DNA of 64,000 bases from Micavibrio_C sp046294845. GTDB lineage: Bacteria; Pseudomonadota; Alphaproteobacteria; Micavibrionales; Micavibrionaceae. This document shows positions 62,930 to 64,000 of the stretch, piece by piece. The position numbers and the translations under genes are program-made. The stretch's first letter is position 1. Each line of letters opens with the position of its first letter. The notes beneath the pieces were generated by a model that worked only from the letters and a program-made list of their open reading frames with translations, was not told the origin of the DNA and did no database searches. The DNA lies in assembly GCA_046294845.1 (NCBI GenBank), contig JBKBNU010000001.1, forward strand, positions 434,001-498,000, in the 5' to 3' direction.

Positions 62930-63745
62930 ATGACCAAGAGCCTGCTCAAAAAATATCCCCCCTTGCTGATCGCCTTGATCCTGATTTTGTCAGTTTCCGG
63001 AGTATTGGTTCTTTACGGCAGTCTAAAGTCGCTTACTATCGCCGCGACAGAACGAGTGGTTTCCTCGGCGCTGGGGGTACGGGTCAAAATCGAATCCCTC
63101 TCGATTGATGCCGATCATCGTCGCGTCACCATTGAAAATGTGACGATTTTTAACCCCAAAGGATATGACCGGACTCCGGCCTTAAGTTTCTCCCGTATTG
63201 ATATGGATGCCCGCTCGCTGCAGAACGGGACTTTGGTTTTTGATGATATCAGGGTTACAGGTTCCAATATCCGTCTTGAGTCCGGCCCGCATGATACGAA
63301 CCTTTCCACGCTGCGCGATCAGGCTCTTGGGCGTCTTGCCCATCGGGAAGGACAAAAATATAGCGGTATTATGCTACAGGTCCATCACCTTGTCTTTAGC
63401 GGGGTCAGACTGGAACCGGCTGTAACCAAGGCGATTGCCCAGCACCTGTCACCAGCTGTTCTTCCTGAAATCCACATGAGTTTATCTGCGCCGGAAGGTC
63501 AGCCTTTGCCTGCCGAGGAGGCGGCTGCCTTGGTTATCAAGCAGCTCTGTAATCAGGCCTTGCGTCGTGCCGCCCGTGAAGGCTATCTCGATCACATGAC
63601 ACCGGAACAGCAAGAAGCGATTGGTGCCAGACTGTCACTGCATGAACAAATGCTGGAAGATGCCCGTCAGGCGCTTGAAAAGGCCCCTTCCGACCTCAAG
63701 GCCCTGAAGAAGGGCGTGGGGAACACATTCAAACTGAATGAATAG
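62930..63745 (+). CDS. AsmA-like membrane-anchored periplasmic protein
   Basis: 271-residue protein with an N-terminal membrane anchor (LLIALILILSVSGVLVLYG) and a periplasmic region starting like AsmA/DUF748 domains: VRVKIESLSIDADHRRVTIENVTI, then GTLVFDDIRVTGSNIRLE. The C-terminal third is helical (EQQEAIGARLSLHEQML). The frame opens at 62852, but the ATG at 62930 gives the proper anchor at the N-terminus. TATACT at 62919-62924 just upstream could be the -10, which would make the mRNA nearly leaderless. Confidence 0.65.
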   Translation: MTKSLLKKYPPLLIALILILSVSGVLVLYGSLKSLTIAATERVVSSALGVRVKIESLSIDADHRRVTIENVTIFNPKGYDRTPALSFSRIDMDARSLQNGTLVFDDIRVTGSNIRLESGPHDTNLSTLRDQALGRLAHREGQKYSGIMLQVHHLVFSGVRLEPAVTKAIAQHLSPAVLPEIHMSLSAPEGQPLPAEEAAALVIKQLCNQALRRAAREGYLDHMTPEQQEAIGARLSLHEQMLEDARQALEKAPSDLKALKKGVGNTFKLNE

Positions 63746-63749
63746 ATAA

Positions 63750-64000
63750 TCAGGCGAGCGCAGGATTTGCCTGCTTTTTGCGGCATATATTCAGATTCAT
63801 CAAGTGAAAACCGATACCGCTGATCACGTTCACCAGCGCCAGTGCCATAAAGATACCGGCAACACCATATAGATGGCTGCCAATCATGGCGGCGGGGATG
63901 GTCATCGCGATCAGCTTGATGAAGATCATGACAAAAGACTGTTTGGGCAATCCCATGGCATTGAAAGCGGAGCTCCAGCCCTGCACCAGATTACCAAGCC
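63750..64000 (-). CDS. C-terminal part of a probable MATE-like transporter (truncated by window)
   Basis: Partial membrane protein whose N-terminal part lies beyond the right edge. The reading frame stays open to base 64000 (LGNLVQGWSSAFNAMG). Two to three hydrophobic helices are visible, including FIKLIAMTIPAAMIG and GIFMALALVNVISG, followed by a short basic tail. The pattern of an xxGxxxAMG loop followed by helices suggests a MATE-type drug/Na+ antiporter, but too little is present to be sure. Confidence 0.5.
   Translation of the reverse strand, partial: LGNLVQGWSSAFNAMGLPKQSFVMIFIKLIAMTIPAAMIGSHLYGVAGIFMALALVNVISGIGFHLMNLNICRKKQANPALA

Overview
The window looks like chromosome from a Gram-negative bacterium, most likely an alphaproteobacterium. 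The reasons are the hslV-hslU pair with an extended HslV propeptide, a surA-rsmA operon, a complex-I NDUFA9-type SDR, a periplasmic M23 peptidase and lipoprotein, heptosyltransferase-type GT9, and a possible RpoH-like promoter. I cannot name the genus from sequence alone. No rRNA, CRISPR array, insertion sequence or integrase was seen. There is one tRNA, tRNA-Ser(GGA).

Left part (1-26250) is mostly housekeeping. It holds hslV-hslU-M23 peptidase (minus strand), a TerC/Alx transporter, a GNAT acetyltransferase, a HIT hydrolase, a LEA14-like lipoprotein and a CHASE-PAS-GGDEF cyclase. After these come comM, a second GGDEF protein, a UvrD/PcrA helicase, an NDUFA9-like SDR, surA-rsmA, a cytidylate-kinase-like protein, an SDR, an ArsR/BigR-like regulator, two glycosyltransferases and an alpha/beta hydrolase. 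The most unusual feature here is at the comM start codon (9380-10898). Two unrelated AT-rich genes are stacked in front of comM. Each is delimited by the core AAATGGTA, and between them lies a 105-bp second copy of the comM 5' end. That copy differs from the resident one almost only at synonymous sites, so it probably came from another comM allele.

Central part (26349-58823) is one continuous plus-strand block of about 30 genes starting just downstream of tRNA-Ser. It is visibly AT-richer than its flanks, with many overlapping stop/start codons. It encodes a complete set of candidate enzymes for CMP-pseudaminic acid (PseB, PseC, PseH, PseG, PseI, PseF) and a UDP-HexNAc 6-dehydrogenase with a UDP-uronate epimerase. 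It also encodes several tailoring enzymes: two AsnB-type amidotransferases, a class III aminotransferase, an ATP-grasp ligase, a FkbM and another methyltransferase, an APH-like kinase, an RmlD-like reductase and an aldo/keto reductase. Four recognisable glycosyltransferases, two putative GT-B-like transferases (one with a PFTS motif), an ABC exporter and two proteins of unknown function complete it. A winged-helix regulator with a C-terminal Rossmann-like domain sits mid-cluster behind a 17-bp palindrome. The block probably builds and exports a pseudaminate-containing surface glycan or glycosylates flagellin. No initiating phosphoglycosyl transferase, Wzy polymerase or Maf protein is visible.

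Right part (58830-64000) has two tandem paralogous SAM methyltransferases on the minus strand. The inner one is AT-rich like the island and the outer one is composed like the flank, which suggests the island border. Then follow a KefB-type antiporter, a MscS-type channel, an AsmA-like membrane-anchored protein, and the truncated C-terminus of a probable MATE-like transporter at the window edge.
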